The notes: generated by a model from the letters alone, not told the origin. 46,619 nt of DNA from Candidatus Bipolaricaulota bacterium (GCA_003979035.1 RXOA01000140.1:1-46619); one strand, 5' to 3'; positions 26,304 through 33,757 are shown, counted from the first letter of the stretch. Numbers and translations are program-made.

Positions 26304-26830
26304 TATGGCGTCCTCGTCCTCAACATCTCTTCATCCAGCTCGGACAGCAACTCATCGAGGAATCGCTGGTGATCGTCCTGGTTGATCTCTCGATCGAGAA
26401 CCCGCGCCGCACCCATCACCGCAACTCCGGCGTACGCTTCCCGAAGCTCGGCAAGGGCCGTCTCCCGTTGCTGCTCGATCTCCTGGAGCGCGTCCTCGGC
26501 GACCCGCGCCGCTTCGTGGCGGGCGGCTTGCTTCGCCTCGGCGAGGATTCGCTCACCCTCCAATCGGGACTCGTCGATCATCTTCCGAATCTCATCCCTG
26601 GCCGCGGTCAACGCCCGCTCGCGTTCTCGCTGAAGCTCCGCCGCCTGTTCCTCGCTCCGCCGCGCCGCTTCCATGTGCTCGTGAATCGCCTCGCGTCGTT
26701 TGTCGAGGTATCGCAGCGCCGGCTTGAACAGCAGCCACCGCAGCAGAAGCAGCAGGATTGCGAAGTTGACCAGGTTAAAGACGAGCGTCCAGTTGATCGT
26801 CTTGACGATCGTCCCCCACTCAAAGCTCAT
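26303..26830 (-). CDS. atpF: F1F0 ATP synthase subunit b
   Basis: This 175-residue protein has one N-terminal membrane helix ('LVFNLVNFAILLLLLRWLLF', residues 16-35) followed by a long charged coiled coil ('REAIHEHMEAARRSEEQAAE'). It forms the stator stalk. It starts with ATG after GGGGAGGACGC. The hydrophobic segment begins about 15 residues in, as usual. Only one b-type gene is present here. Confidence 0.94.
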   Translation of the reverse strand: MSFEWGTIVKTINWTLVFNLVNFAILLLLLRWLLFKPALRYLDKRREAIHEHMEAARRSEEQAAELQRERERALTAARDEIRKMIDESRLEGERILAEAKQAARHEAARVAEDALQEIEQQRETALAELREAYAGVAVMGAARVLDREINQDDHQRFLDELLSELDEEMLRTRTP

Positions 26831-26844
26831 GCGTCCTCCCCGCC

Positions 26845-27117
26845 CTACACGACAAACAACAGCACAATGGCGATCAGAAGCGAGTAGATTCCCGTGGTTT
26901 CCGTGATTGCCTGACCGAGAACCATCGTGCTCATCAGCGCACTGCGCATTTCCGGTTGACGCGCCATGCCGTCAAGCGCGTGTGACGCGGCCATTCCTTC
27001 ACCGATTGCGGGACCGATGGCTCCGATTCCCATACACAGTCCGGCGGCCACGTACTTCGCCGCCAACACGATGTCGGCCCCCGAGATCCCCACAGCACTC
27101 TGGACTTCCTGCAGCAT
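26845..27117 (-). CDS. atpE: F1F0 ATP synthase subunit c, probable Na+ type with two carboxylates
   Basis: This 90-residue two-helix protein forms the rotor ring. The first helix contains 'GIGAIGPAIGEG' with Glu40, and the second 'GQAITETTGIYSLLIA' with Glu73, Thr74, Thr75 and Tyr78. Glu40 and Glu73 are 33 residues apart, the same spacing as Gln32 and Glu65 in Na+-binding c subunits, and the Glu-Thr-Thr...Tyr set matches the Na+ ligand pattern. Having Glu in place of Gln in the first helix resembles the two-carboxylate rotor known from Fusobacterium. Na+ coupling is therefore likely but inferred. A good ribosome binding site (GGGAGGAAGC) precedes the ATG. Confidence 0.95.
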   Translation of the reverse strand: MLQEVQSAVGISGADIVLAAKYVAAGLCMGIGAIGPAIGEGMAASHALDGMARQPEMRSALMSTMVLGQAITETTGIYSLLIAIVLLFVV

Positions 27118-27137
27118 GCTTCCTCCCTACCTAGGAT

Positions 27138-27851
27138 CTAGCCGACGGCAACATCGATGTACGCCACGGCAAGAATCGCGAACACAAACGCTTGAATCGC
27201 TCCGAAGCCCAATCCGAAAACAAGATTGAGTCCCGAGGGAACAAGAACCGGAGCGAACTTGACCATCACGACAGTGACGAGGATCGTTCCCGCAAGAACG
27301 TTCCCGAACAGACGAAATGCATGAGACAGCGGCTTGCTGATCTCTCCGACCAGCGTGATCGGCAACAGAAACGCCATCGGTTCGAGGAATCCCTTGAGGT
27401 ATTTTCTGCCGCCCTTGGATCTCACCGCCAGCACTTGCGACACGACATACACCATCAACGCAAGGCCAAGCGTCACGTTCAGATCCTGAGTCGGGGAGCT
27501 CAAGTACGGGATCACCGACATCCAATTGCAGACGAGGACGTACAAGAACAACGTGGCGATAAACGGAAACATCTGCCGAGCAAGCGATTGGGAAGAGAAA
27601 TTCCCCAGAAGCTGTCCCTCGATGAACCCGATCAGACTGTCGAGCATGGCCTGGGTCCGCGTTGGTTTCTCATCGACCCGCTGGCGGAACCCGCGTCGAA
27701 GAACCAGGGCAAGAACGACAAGCACAGCCATGGCGATCCAACTCATGAGGATCGCTTCAACATCAAACCGGATGCTGTACCCCCCAAGATGGAGGATGGC
27801 CATCCGTTTCTCGCCTAGGTGATCGAGCAGCGGTGCTAATTGCTCGAACAT
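27138..27851 (-). CDS. atpB: F1F0 ATP synthase subunit a
   Basis: This 237-residue membrane subunit has several helices and the essential arginine in 'EISKPLSHAFRLFGNVLAGT', with 'QMFPFIATLFLYVLVCNW' before it. It carries ions to the c ring. The ATG at 27851 follows AAAGGGGGAACCG. A much longer in-frame extension upstream overlaps the atpI-like gene in another frame and is rejected. The start overlaps the end of that gene by 16 bases. Confidence 0.95.
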   Translation of the reverse strand: MFEQLAPLLDHLGEKRMAILHLGGYSIRFDVEAILMSWIAMAVLVVLALVLRRGFRQRVDEKPTRTQAMLDSLIGFIEGQLLGNFSSQSLARQMFPFIATLFLYVLVCNWMSVIPYLSSPTQDLNVTLGLALMVYVVSQVLAVRSKGGRKYLKGFLEPMAFLLPITLVGEISKPLSHAFRLFGNVLAGTILVTVVMVKFAPVLVPSGLNLVFGLGFGAIQAFVFAILAVAYIDVAVG

Positions 27852-28243
27852 CGGTTCCCCCTTTGCACGGCTCGCGTGATCGCCAACTGCAGCTGCGACC
27901 CGAGCAACACGCCGATCGCGGCAAGCAACGAAGCTTGCCCCAACCGGGATACGAGCGCAAGCGCAACCCCCAGGAACACGAGCCGCGCCACCGTTCCCGC
28001 CGCAGCCCCGAGCTTCCCCGATCGAGGCGTTGCCGAAGAAGCCAGGGAGCGTGCAGCAACGCACAGAAACCAACTGTGCATGAAGTACAGCACGCCGCCG
28101 ATCACGGCACCAAGCGCTGCATCCGAACGGCCGACACCCGCGAGGACTCCCCCGAGGATGATCGCCCCGCCGAGCACCCACCCGCAATGAAGCCTCCGCA
28201 GCAACGCAAGAATCGGGATCTTCGTTTCGGTCGGAGCAGGCAT
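27836..28243 (-). CDS. AtpI-like ATP synthase accessory membrane protein
   Basis: This protein of about 135 residues has four hydrophobic segments ('VLGGAIILGGVLAGV', 'ALGAVIGGVLYFMHSWFLCV', 'VARLVFLGVALALVSRL', 'ASLLAAIGVLLGSQLQL'). It sits directly before atpB, the usual place for AtpI, which helps assemble the c ring in some species. Sequence resemblance to AtpI is general rather than motif-based, so the call rests mainly on position and topology. The start at 28243 is uncertain because no strong ribosome binding site is seen; it begins ten bases after frr. Confidence 0.65.
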   Translation of the reverse strand: MPAPTETKIPILALLRRLHCGWVLGGAIILGGVLAGVGRSDAALGAVIGGVLYFMHSWFLCVAARSLASSATPRSGKLGAAAGTVARLVFLGVALALVSRLGQASLLAAIGVLLGSQLQLAITRAVQRGNRCSSN

Positions 28244-28253
28244 GATTGCCGGC

Positions 28254-28811
28254 TTAGATCGTCTGCAGCTGCTGACCCTTGTCGGCGACCAGCTGATCGA
28301 CGGTCTTCGAGAATTCGTGGACGGCATCATCGGTCTTGTCGCGCCGTTTCCGGTGCTCGTCCTCGGAGATGTCGCCGTCGTTCTTCATCCGATCGAGACG
28401 ATCGTTCGCGTCCCTGCGAATATTGCGTAGGGCCACCTTGGACTCCTCGCCCTTCGCCTTGATCACGCGAACCAATTCCTGGCGGCGCTCTTCGGACAAC
28501 TTCGGGATCTTGACGCGAATGACTTTCCCGTCGTTCGCCGGATTCAAGCCGAGATCGGCGGCAAGAATCGCCTTCTCGACCGACTCCATCTGCGTCTTGT
28601 CGTACGGCTGGATCACAAGCAGGTTCGGATCGGGAGCGGCAATCGTCGCCAGCTGCTTCAGCGGCGTCGGCGCGCCGTAGTACTCGACGACGACGTCTTC
28701 GACCATCGCCGGATTCGCTCGACCGGTCTGGACCTTGGCCAAGCCCACTTTCAGCACGTCCACGGTGCGGGTCATATGTTCGCGCATCTCGCGCATCGTT
28801 TGCTCTGGCAT
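28254..28811 (-). CDS. frr: ribosome recycling factor
   Basis: This 185-residue protein has the RRF layout: 'KVQTGRANPAMVEDVVVEYY' in the first helix region, 'PLKQLATIAAPDPNLLVIQP', 'NDGKVIRVKIPKLSEERRQE' and 'LRNIRRDANDRLDRMKNDG'. RRF releases ribosomes after termination together with EF-G. The ATG follows GAGGTGTTGCG. It is the first gene after a good promoter and lies ten bases before the AtpI-like gene, so frr seems to lead the ATP synthase operon here rather than following pyrH as in many bacteria. Confidence 0.97.
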   Translation of the reverse strand: MPEQTMREMREHMTRTVDVLKVGLAKVQTGRANPAMVEDVVVEYYGAPTPLKQLATIAAPDPNLLVIQPYDKTQMESVEKAILAADLGLNPANDGKVIRVKIPKLSEERRQELVRVIKAKGEESKVALRNIRRDANDRLDRMKNDGDISEDEHRKRRDKTDDAVHEFSKTVDQLVADKGQQLQTI

Positions 28812-28830
28812 CGCAACACCTCTGTTGGGG

Positions 28831-28858
28831 ATTGTAATTCACCCGTGCACGAAGTCAA
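28831..28858 (-). promoter_or_regulatory. promoter of the frr-atp operon
   Basis: On the minus strand TTGACT (complement of 28853-28858), a 16-base spacer and TACAAT (complement of 28831-28836) precede frr by about 20 bases. No other comparable promoter is seen between frr and atpB. Confidence 0.7.
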
Positions 28859-29217
28859 AGCAACGCGTCGATCCGCCACGCGCATCAAGCGCAAACAGGA
28901 TCGGCACTTCCTTCATCCATCGCGCCATGAACCGCCAAAAACAAGTCCGCCCAATCGTCGATGACATCCTGGAGCTTGTGGGTGAGAAGGAGGAGCGCCC
29001 AACGCATCGGCGAGATCCGGCAGATCCCATCCGCCATCGCCCACCGCTCCGACAAGGACAGCTCACATGCTCCGTTCGACGAACACCTCAAAGCTGCCGA
29101 TGTGCTGCGGCATCACTACGACAACCCGCAACTCGACCCGCATCCACGGCACCGCGGCAGGCTTGCACATGTGGAGGGAGAGTTCCAAGACGTCCGACTC
29201 TGCAGCGAGGAGATAGC
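28859..29217. other. intergenic stretch without a convincing gene
   Basis: About 360 bases separate the frr promoter from the next translatable frame. Short frames occur on both strands, one of them ending inside the frr promoter, but none has a ribosome binding site together with a recognisable product. The stretch may hold the remains of a decayed gene at the edge of the accessory region. Confidence 0.4.
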
Positions 29218-29340
29218 GTGAATGAACGAATCGGCACGCGTGCTTCCAGAGTCAAGCCTACTCTTGGCGATCTGCGGTTGCGCCAGGGCATCCGAATGCG
29301 CTACCGTGGCGGCAACATCTACTTGGAGAGGTATCCGTGA
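29218..29340 (+). CDS. possible 40-residue leader ORF before the amidase-like gene
   Basis: A GTG-started frame of 40 codons has GAGGAG six bases upstream and ends in TGA overlapping the GTG of the next gene (GTGA). The product is basic ('VNERIGTRASRVKPTLGDLR') with no recognised family. The stop-start overlap suggests translational coupling, but the frame is short and unsupported by similarity, so it may be fortuitous. Confidence 0.3.
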   Translation: MNERIGTRASRVKPTLGDLRLRQGIRMRYRGGNIYLERYP

Positions 29341-30029
29341 TCGCAGTCTCCCACAAACCTCGAGGCATGGGCACAATACCACGCCTTGCTGTCGTGTCTT
29401 TGTGCTTCGTGCTGTCGACAGTCGCGCCCACCCTCAGCGCACAGGCAGCAACCACCTATGATCGTCTGGCTGCTTGCCGATATGCACAAGACTACTGGGA
29501 CAAGACCTGCAGCGATGGCTACTACTTCGCCCACACCGATGGGCCGAGCTTGCTTGGGGCCGGGCAGCCGCTGCCAACCGAGACAGAAGGGTTCGATTGT
29601 GCGCACTTCGTGTCCTGTTGCATCGGCAGCGAGTCGAATGAGCCGGCCGGCGGGCTCGATATCCCCTCCAGAACCTCCGCCTACGGTGAGCCGGGCGCAC
29701 AGCGGCTGGTGAACTGGCTGATGCGGCAGGGCTCAACGCGTGTTGATGAGCTATCCGCCCTGAACCCTGGCGATGTCGTTGCCTACGATCACGAGCACGA
29801 CGGATGGATTGATCACGTGGCCCTCTACATGGGTGACGGCCTTGTCACGGCACACTCCCTTGGCCGCTTCAGCGAATGGACCCCCGATCCCGACGCCGAG
29901 ATCATCCTGCTTCATCTTCCCGGACCGTATGAACCGCCGCCGAATGCGCTTGGGTATGTTTGGCTGGCCACGATTGCCATCGTCGTCACCGGATTGCTCG
30001 CCGCAGTCCTTCTGCTGAAGTATCCATAA
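29337..30029 (+). CDS. exported amidase-domain protein with C-terminal membrane anchor
   Basis: This 230-residue protein has a signal peptide (residues 15-37, 'RLAVVSLCFVLSTVAPTLSAQA') and a papain-like amidase domain resembling the putative-amidase/NlpC-P60 fold: 'AACRYAQDYW', the probable catalytic Cys88 in 'EGFDCAHFVSCC', 'LNPGDVVAYDHEHDGWIDHV' supplying the histidine, and 'VTAHS'. A C-terminal membrane helix ('YVWLATIAIVVTGLLAAVLL') would anchor it with the enzyme outside. Likely targets are peptidoglycan or other peptides. The GTG start follows GGAGAGG. Two extra cysteines next to the catalytic one are unusual. It marks the left side of the accessory region. Confidence 0.68.
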   Translation: MIAVSHKPRGMGTIPRLAVVSLCFVLSTVAPTLSAQAATTYDRLAACRYAQDYWDKTCSDGYYFAHTDGPSLLGAGQPLPTETEGFDCAHFVSCCIGSESNEPAGGLDIPSRTSAYGEPGAQRLVNWLMRQGSTRVDELSALNPGDVVAYDHEHDGWIDHVALYMGDGLVTAHSLGRFSEWTPDPDAEIILLHLPGPYEPPPNALGYVWLATIAIVVTGLLAAVLLLKYP

Positions 30030-30287
30030 CGCCACCGTCAGCTGATTCCCCGCTTGACTCCATGCGCAGAACCCAACGAGCACTGACGCTCCGGCAAGTG
30101 ATCACACTTAGTCGCTCCCAAGAGAAGAAGGTAGTGCAACATCACCACCAGAATCGGGGGCTTGATGCCTACCCTCGGGATGAAGAGCGACAGGCAGGGC
30201 TGATTGAGCTGTAGCCAAGCTGGAGTCCTGCAACAGCCTCACTACGGCCCCTGCACACAAGGCTTATCGTATGCCACTTGACTTGAG
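30030..30287. other. intergenic stretch, convergent gene ends
   Basis: Between the amidase-like gene and the oppositely transcribed HEPN gene I see no gene with a start signal and no strong terminator. A 50-codon frame from the ATG at 30062 lacks a ribosome binding site and is not accepted. Confidence 0.4.
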
Positions 30288-31844
30288 CTAGCTTGACAGC
30301 TTCGCCGCAACGATCCGTCCGACGGTTGTAGCATGAAGCCCAAGATGTTCCGCAACATCACGTCTGGTATACCCGTGCCGCGTCACCGCAGCAACTATTG
30401 CGCTATCCCTCTCTGCTTTGGTTGTGGCTCTGAAGAAGATCCTGTGTAGAGTCATTGGTGCTTCGCTTAACAGGAAGGCATACTGCTGGTTCCGGCCGAA
30501 AAGCGCCTTTCGGCTCTCAAGTGGAACATGGATTTCCTCTAGCAGGCATGAGCGGATCAGTACCGAAAGGGCTTGACTCAGGAAGTACAAATCCTTCTCC
30601 TTCGCAGCGCTCCGCTTCAGGTGCTCTGAGTAGTGTGTGTAGTAGTTGCGTGACCCGACGACGTCCTTGATGAACTCATCCACGTCTCCGACGACCGGGG
30701 GAAGGCTTTCACCTGCAGAGGCCACCAGCTGTCGAAGGCGATCGCGGAGTGAGAACTCGTTCTGCCACCTGAATTCGCCTTTCAGCCAGGATCGCAGCCC
30801 ATATGGGCAAACGCCGAGGATCTCCTTGCGGCGCTTCCTGAACTCGGGTTTCGGAAGGCGCTCTCCGGGGAATCGCCGCCTATGGTACACCTCAGCAGCC
30901 TGAGCTAGCATGAGGAAGGCCCTGTCTACTCCAATGTTTTCCGAGTACAGAGAGTGTGTGGTTAGCGCGATCGTGTTCTCAAGATCAGAGAAACATTCCA
31001 TCCATTTAGAAAGGCTTGCAGAGAAGTGAGAAGCGATGTCCTGATACGTGAACAGCATCCTGTGTGGAGCAAGAACTCCAGGATCATCCACAGGTACCAA
31101 TCTCGTGCGGAAGTAGACCTCCAGGGGATTCGGTCGCTCAATACCATCCGAGAGTGTATACGTGGAAGAGCTGCTGTTGACGACCAGACTGAGCAAGGCG
31201 GTTGCTCGATCAGTGCCCAGGCTGACCAGTTTCTGAAGAGGTAGTACCACTTTCTGGTAGATCTCCTCGATGTCCATTGCCTCTTTGAGCTCAACGTTGA
31301 ACTCAGCATTTCGTGAGAGCTCAATCCTTTGCTTCGGATTCCCTGTGTAGCTGTGCGAGCAGACAAGTCTCACAGTTCCACAGGGGGTGTCTGCCGCAGC
31401 AATCGGAGAGGAGGCATCGCAGAGCGCCTCAATCCTGCTGCCTTCGCCAACCTTGCTCGCCCGATGAATCCTAATCGGCGGCACTCGTGCCCAGTCGACG
31501 AGAAACTGCAACATGACACGGACCCTGGAGAATTCTCGGCTATTCGGCGTGTCAAGATGCGCTCCGGAATAGGCAACATCAGGTCGGTATCTTTCCCTGA
31601 ATGGACCACCGGTAGTGAAAGAGAAACCGGCGCTCCGGGCACTCTCAAGCGTGATGCTTCCGTGACCTTCGACTGCCCCAAGAATGATGGGGATCTCGTC
31701 AGGTGCCTTCGATGGGGTATCCGAAAGAGAACCTACAAGCCTCAGCTCCAATCCTTCAGTCCGAGAGAAGCGAAGGACACCGGCGACAGCATTGGTTTCT
31801 TGATCTGGGAGCCACCACAGGCCCATCTGCTCGAATGACTTCAC
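30288..31844 (-). CDS. ApeA-like HEPN protein with C-terminal helix-turn-helix
   Basis: This 518-residue protein has the layout of ApeA-type defence proteins: a beta-rich N-terminal domain (residues about 5-240) followed by a helical HEPN domain at about 290-440. That domain carries 'SRNYYTH' (Arg399, Asn400, His404), the R-X4-H ribonuclease signature. In phage-defence ApeA the HEPN domain is an RNase triggered by infection. A further segment (about 478-514, 'TRHGYTRRDVAEHLGLHATT') is a helix-turn-helix like those at the C-termini of REP-associated transposases, and is not part of ApeA as I know it. It may autoregulate through the palindrome upstream. The GTG start at 31844 follows GAGAGG, one base after a 14-codon leader. 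Codon choice looks unlike the housekeeping genes. Confidence 0.68.
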   Translation of the reverse strand: MKSFEQMGLWWLPDQETNAVAGVLRFSRTEGLELRLVGSLSDTPSKAPDEIPIILGAVEGHGSITLESARSAGFSFTTGGPFRERYRPDVAYSGAHLDTPNSREFSRVRVMLQFLVDWARVPPIRIHRASKVGEGSRIEALCDASSPIAAADTPCGTVRLVCSHSYTGNPKQRIELSRNAEFNVELKEAMDIEEIYQKVVLPLQKLVSLGTDRATALLSLVVNSSSSTYTLSDGIERPNPLEVYFRTRLVPVDDPGVLAPHRMLFTYQDIASHFSASLSKWMECFSDLENTIALTTHSLYSENIGVDRAFLMLAQAAEVYHRRRFPGERLPKPEFRKRRKEILGVCPYGLRSWLKGEFRWQNEFSLRDRLRQLVASAGESLPPVVGDVDEFIKDVVGSRNYYTHYSEHLKRSAAKEKDLYFLSQALSVLIRSCLLEEIHVPLESRKALFGRNQQYAFLLSEAPMTLHRIFFRATTKAERDSAIVAAVTRHGYTRRDVAEHLGLHATTVGRIVAAKLSS

Positions 31845-31845
31845 G

Positions 31846-31890
31846 TTAGCCTCTCGAATCTACGCTTACGCGTTCCGTCGATACCCACAT
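31846..31890 (-). CDS. possible 14-residue leader peptide upstream of the HEPN gene
   Basis: On the minus strand AAGGAG is followed four bases later by ATG and 14 codons ('MWVSTERVSVDSRG') ending TAA, one base before the GTG of the HEPN gene. The ribosome binding site here is better than that of the HEPN gene itself, so ribosomes could reach the main gene by termination-reinitiation. There is no direct evidence that it is translated. Confidence 0.35.
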   Translation of the reverse strand: MWVSTERVSVDSRG

Positions 31891-31907
31891 CTCACTCCTT
31901 ATATCGT

Positions 31908-31924
31908 ATCATGAATATCATGAT
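31908..31924. promoter_or_regulatory. palindromic operator candidate upstream of the HEPN gene
   Basis: ATCATGA and TCATGAT form a perfect 7-bp inverted repeat around a 3-base centre. It lies about 20 bases upstream of the leader ribosome binding site, overlapping an AT-rich region (GATATAAGG on the minus strand) that could be the promoter. The helix-turn-helix of the HEPN protein is a plausible ligand. Confidence 0.45.
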
Positions 31925-31990
31925 CAGATAAGGCAAGAGATCCGCCAGCGGTGTATGTCACCTATACATGAGATTGTCACAGGCCATGCA

Positions 31991-32392
31991 TCAATCTCTT
32001 GGGTGGAAGCTGCTTATGCACCTAAGCTGACGAAGAGCTGCGGCCATCTCTTCGTCACAGACGTGGTTGTAGATCGTTGTTGTCGATTTATCAGCATGCC
32101 CTAGCGCGTCCTGCACAAGGCGGATGTTTCGGCTTTCACGGAGAAAGTCGGCCGCAACCGTATGTCGGAGGGGGTGAGGGTGGACGTTCTTCATGATGCC
32201 TGCCTTGCGCGAGTGTCGCTTCGCCATTTGCTGGACATGGCATCTGGAAACAGCTCTCCCCGCGCGAGTTGTGAAGATATGAGTTGACAGGTGCTGCCAG
32301 AGTGATTGAGAGCACTGATCGAACAAGCAGAGACAAACGTCTGGGGCAATGGCGCAGGATCGCAACCGAGAGGCGACCTTGCTATTGCGCAA
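31991..32392 (-). pseudogene. tyrosine recombinase (integrase) remnant, C-terminal part
   Basis: The last 75 residues match the C-terminal catalytic half of XerC/phage-type integrases: 'HPHPLRHTVAADFLRESRNI' with the H-X-X-R pair, 'LVQDALGHADKSTTTIYNHV' with the second His and the nucleophile Tyr. The N-terminal SAM-like domain and the first catalytic arginine are missing, and the residues before 'IFTTRAGRAVSRC' do not resemble the family. This is therefore a truncated gene and probably inactive. It supports a mobile-element origin for the region. Confidence 0.75.
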
Positions 32393-32417
32393 AATTGCAG
32401 CCAGGAGGCGATCCTGC
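32346..32417. repeat. imperfect 35-base tandem repeat, two copies
   Basis: Two adjacent units of about 35 bases share the framework GCGCA...TTGC/TCGCA...GGAGGCGA or GAGGCGA...TTGCTAT/CTGCTAT. They sit just upstream of the recognisable integrase remnant. With only two units they cannot be called a CRISPR array; they could be a recombination site or chance duplication. Confidence 0.4.
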
Positions 32418-32614
32418 TATCCCCCGCCGCTACGGGAACCATGAAATCGTTCGGCTGGTGAAGCCTGGGCAAGCAACTGGAGGTCTCTTGCTCTGACGTA
32501 TACCTGAGCCTAAAGTGGCCTTCCTAAGGATCTCCACTGCTTCGGCTTCTCGGAGCCACGTCTCAAGCGGGAGCCCCAACGGTGTACATGTGGAACACTA
32601 CGATGATTCTCGGC

Positions 32615-33757
32615 TCAAGTCCGCAAATCCCAATGGCTTGGTTTTCCATCTTTCGAGTCGTTCTGCGTTGGAGGCAGCGATACTCTACCCGTACGCATTA
32701 CTGTGTAGATAGCTTCAGTAACTACGTTATAGATGGTCTCACGAACTAGCGGATCTGCAGTCCGCAGCTCATGGACTACATCTTCGGAGGACAGGAATTC
32801 CCTGATGCCGAAGGTCGGGCCACGCACTTCCAGTTTGGCCCCCCTTCCGAATACTAGGTACTTCAAGGCGTAGAGAGCGGCACCTTCGCTTCCTCCCCTC
32901 TCCAAGCTAAGCTCCACCTTTCGCCTTACCTCTTCTTTGCTGTCCGCCGCAGTGAAACTCCCTTCGCTGTCCAGCACGTCCGTGTCGGCGCCAGTTAGGC
33001 TATGTGCAGTTGGTATGTACAGGTTCGTTAAGCGAAACTCCTTCTTCATACCGATGTACTCATGATAGGCATGCCATATTGCCCGTTCATCATAGCCAGA
33101 CAGTGTGAAACCGTACTTGCTGCTCGTACGAGACAGGTACACCATGTTCAGGAATGGTCTGATATACCGAACAAACGGAGACATCTCTACCAGATGGTGC
33201 TTGTAGGATGCGATTTCGTCAACGCTGCCCTTGGAGAGCGCACTGAAATACCCTAGCAGGCTTCCGAGAAGCGCATTCCCCCGGATTCTGGAGTTCAGGA
33301 GTCTACTCTCGTAGACGACCCTGTGCTGCACTCTCGACATACCTTGCCGCCGAAGGGCATCCACGAACAGCTTTGCGTCACGTAGGGCAGCTGCTTCGTC
33401 CCGGCCAGTGATCGCACCGTAGTATCTATCAAACACCAGGAGCCGGACACTCAAGCCTGCCCGAGTCAGGTCTTCCAGGTAGCGAAGGAAGGTAGCATGT
33501 ACCAAGTTGGGAGAATCCGCAGGCGTAACCGGCCAGTAAATGAATCGCTGACGGCGCATCATCGCTGGGTTGTCGAGCAACTCAGCATGTTCAAGCACTA
33601 GACCAGCCTCAACTAGATCGCGCACAAGAGACACATTTACCCCACCCTTCGTATGGGATATGAACCAGGCCTTCATCTGCTGTGGTGATCTATACCGCCA
33701 AAAAAGCCAAGCCATGATGAGAGTGACAACTGACAGGACTATCGTCAGAATCTCCAA
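32615..33757 (-). CDS. membrane-anchored TyrRS/TrpRS-like protein with degenerate catalytic motifs
   Basis: This 380-residue protein starts with a membrane helix (residues 2-20, 'EILTIVLSVVTLIMAWLFW'). The rest can be lined up by eye along the whole class Ic synthetase fold as in archaeal TyrRS. 'FIYWPVTPADSP' stands for the first strand, 'LEDLTRAGLSVRLLVFDRYY' for the 'LQNAGFDIIILLADLHAY' region, 'SGYDERAIWHAYHEYIG' for the 'GGMEQRKIHMLARELLP' helix, 'LTGADTDVLDSEGSF' for the KMSKS loop, 'EEVRRKVELS' after it, and a matching C-terminal segment. The HIGH motif is replaced by VHAT (residues 86-89) and KMSKS by VLDSEGS, so normal ATP-dependent aminoacylation is doubtful. The TTG start at 33757 has GGAGG six bases upstream and overlaps the radical SAM gene by 13 bases, so the two are co-translated. 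Function unknown. Confidence 0.6.
   Translation of the reverse strand: MEILTIVLSVVTLIMAWLFWRYRSPQQMKAWFISHTKGGVNVSLVRDLVEAGLVLEHAELLDNPAMMRRQRFIYWPVTPADSPNLVHATFLRYLEDLTRAGLSVRLLVFDRYYGAITGRDEAAALRDAKLFVDALRRQGMSRVQHRVVYESRLLNSRIRGNALLGSLLGYFSALSKGSVDEIASYKHHLVEMSPFVRYIRPFLNMVYLSRTSSKYGFTLSGYDERAIWHAYHEYIGMKKEFRLTNLYIPTAHSLTGADTDVLDSEGSFTAADSKEEVRRKVELSLERGGSEGAALYALKYLVFGRGAKLEVRGPTFGIREFLSSEDVVHELRTADPLVRETIYNVVTEAIYTVMRTGRVSLPPTQNDSKDGKPSHWDLRT

Noticed and set aside
28839..29066. Minus-strand frame of 75 residues ending just upstream of frr.
   Set aside because: It runs through the frr promoter, has no ribosome binding site and no recognised product; overlapping frames on both strands look equally plausible.
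30062..30214. 50-codon plus-strand frame after the amidase-like gene.
   Set aside because: No ribosome binding site and no recognisable features.
32346..32417. Two-copy 35-base repeat considered as a CRISPR array.
   Set aside because: There are only two adjacent imperfect units without spacers and no cas gene in the window.
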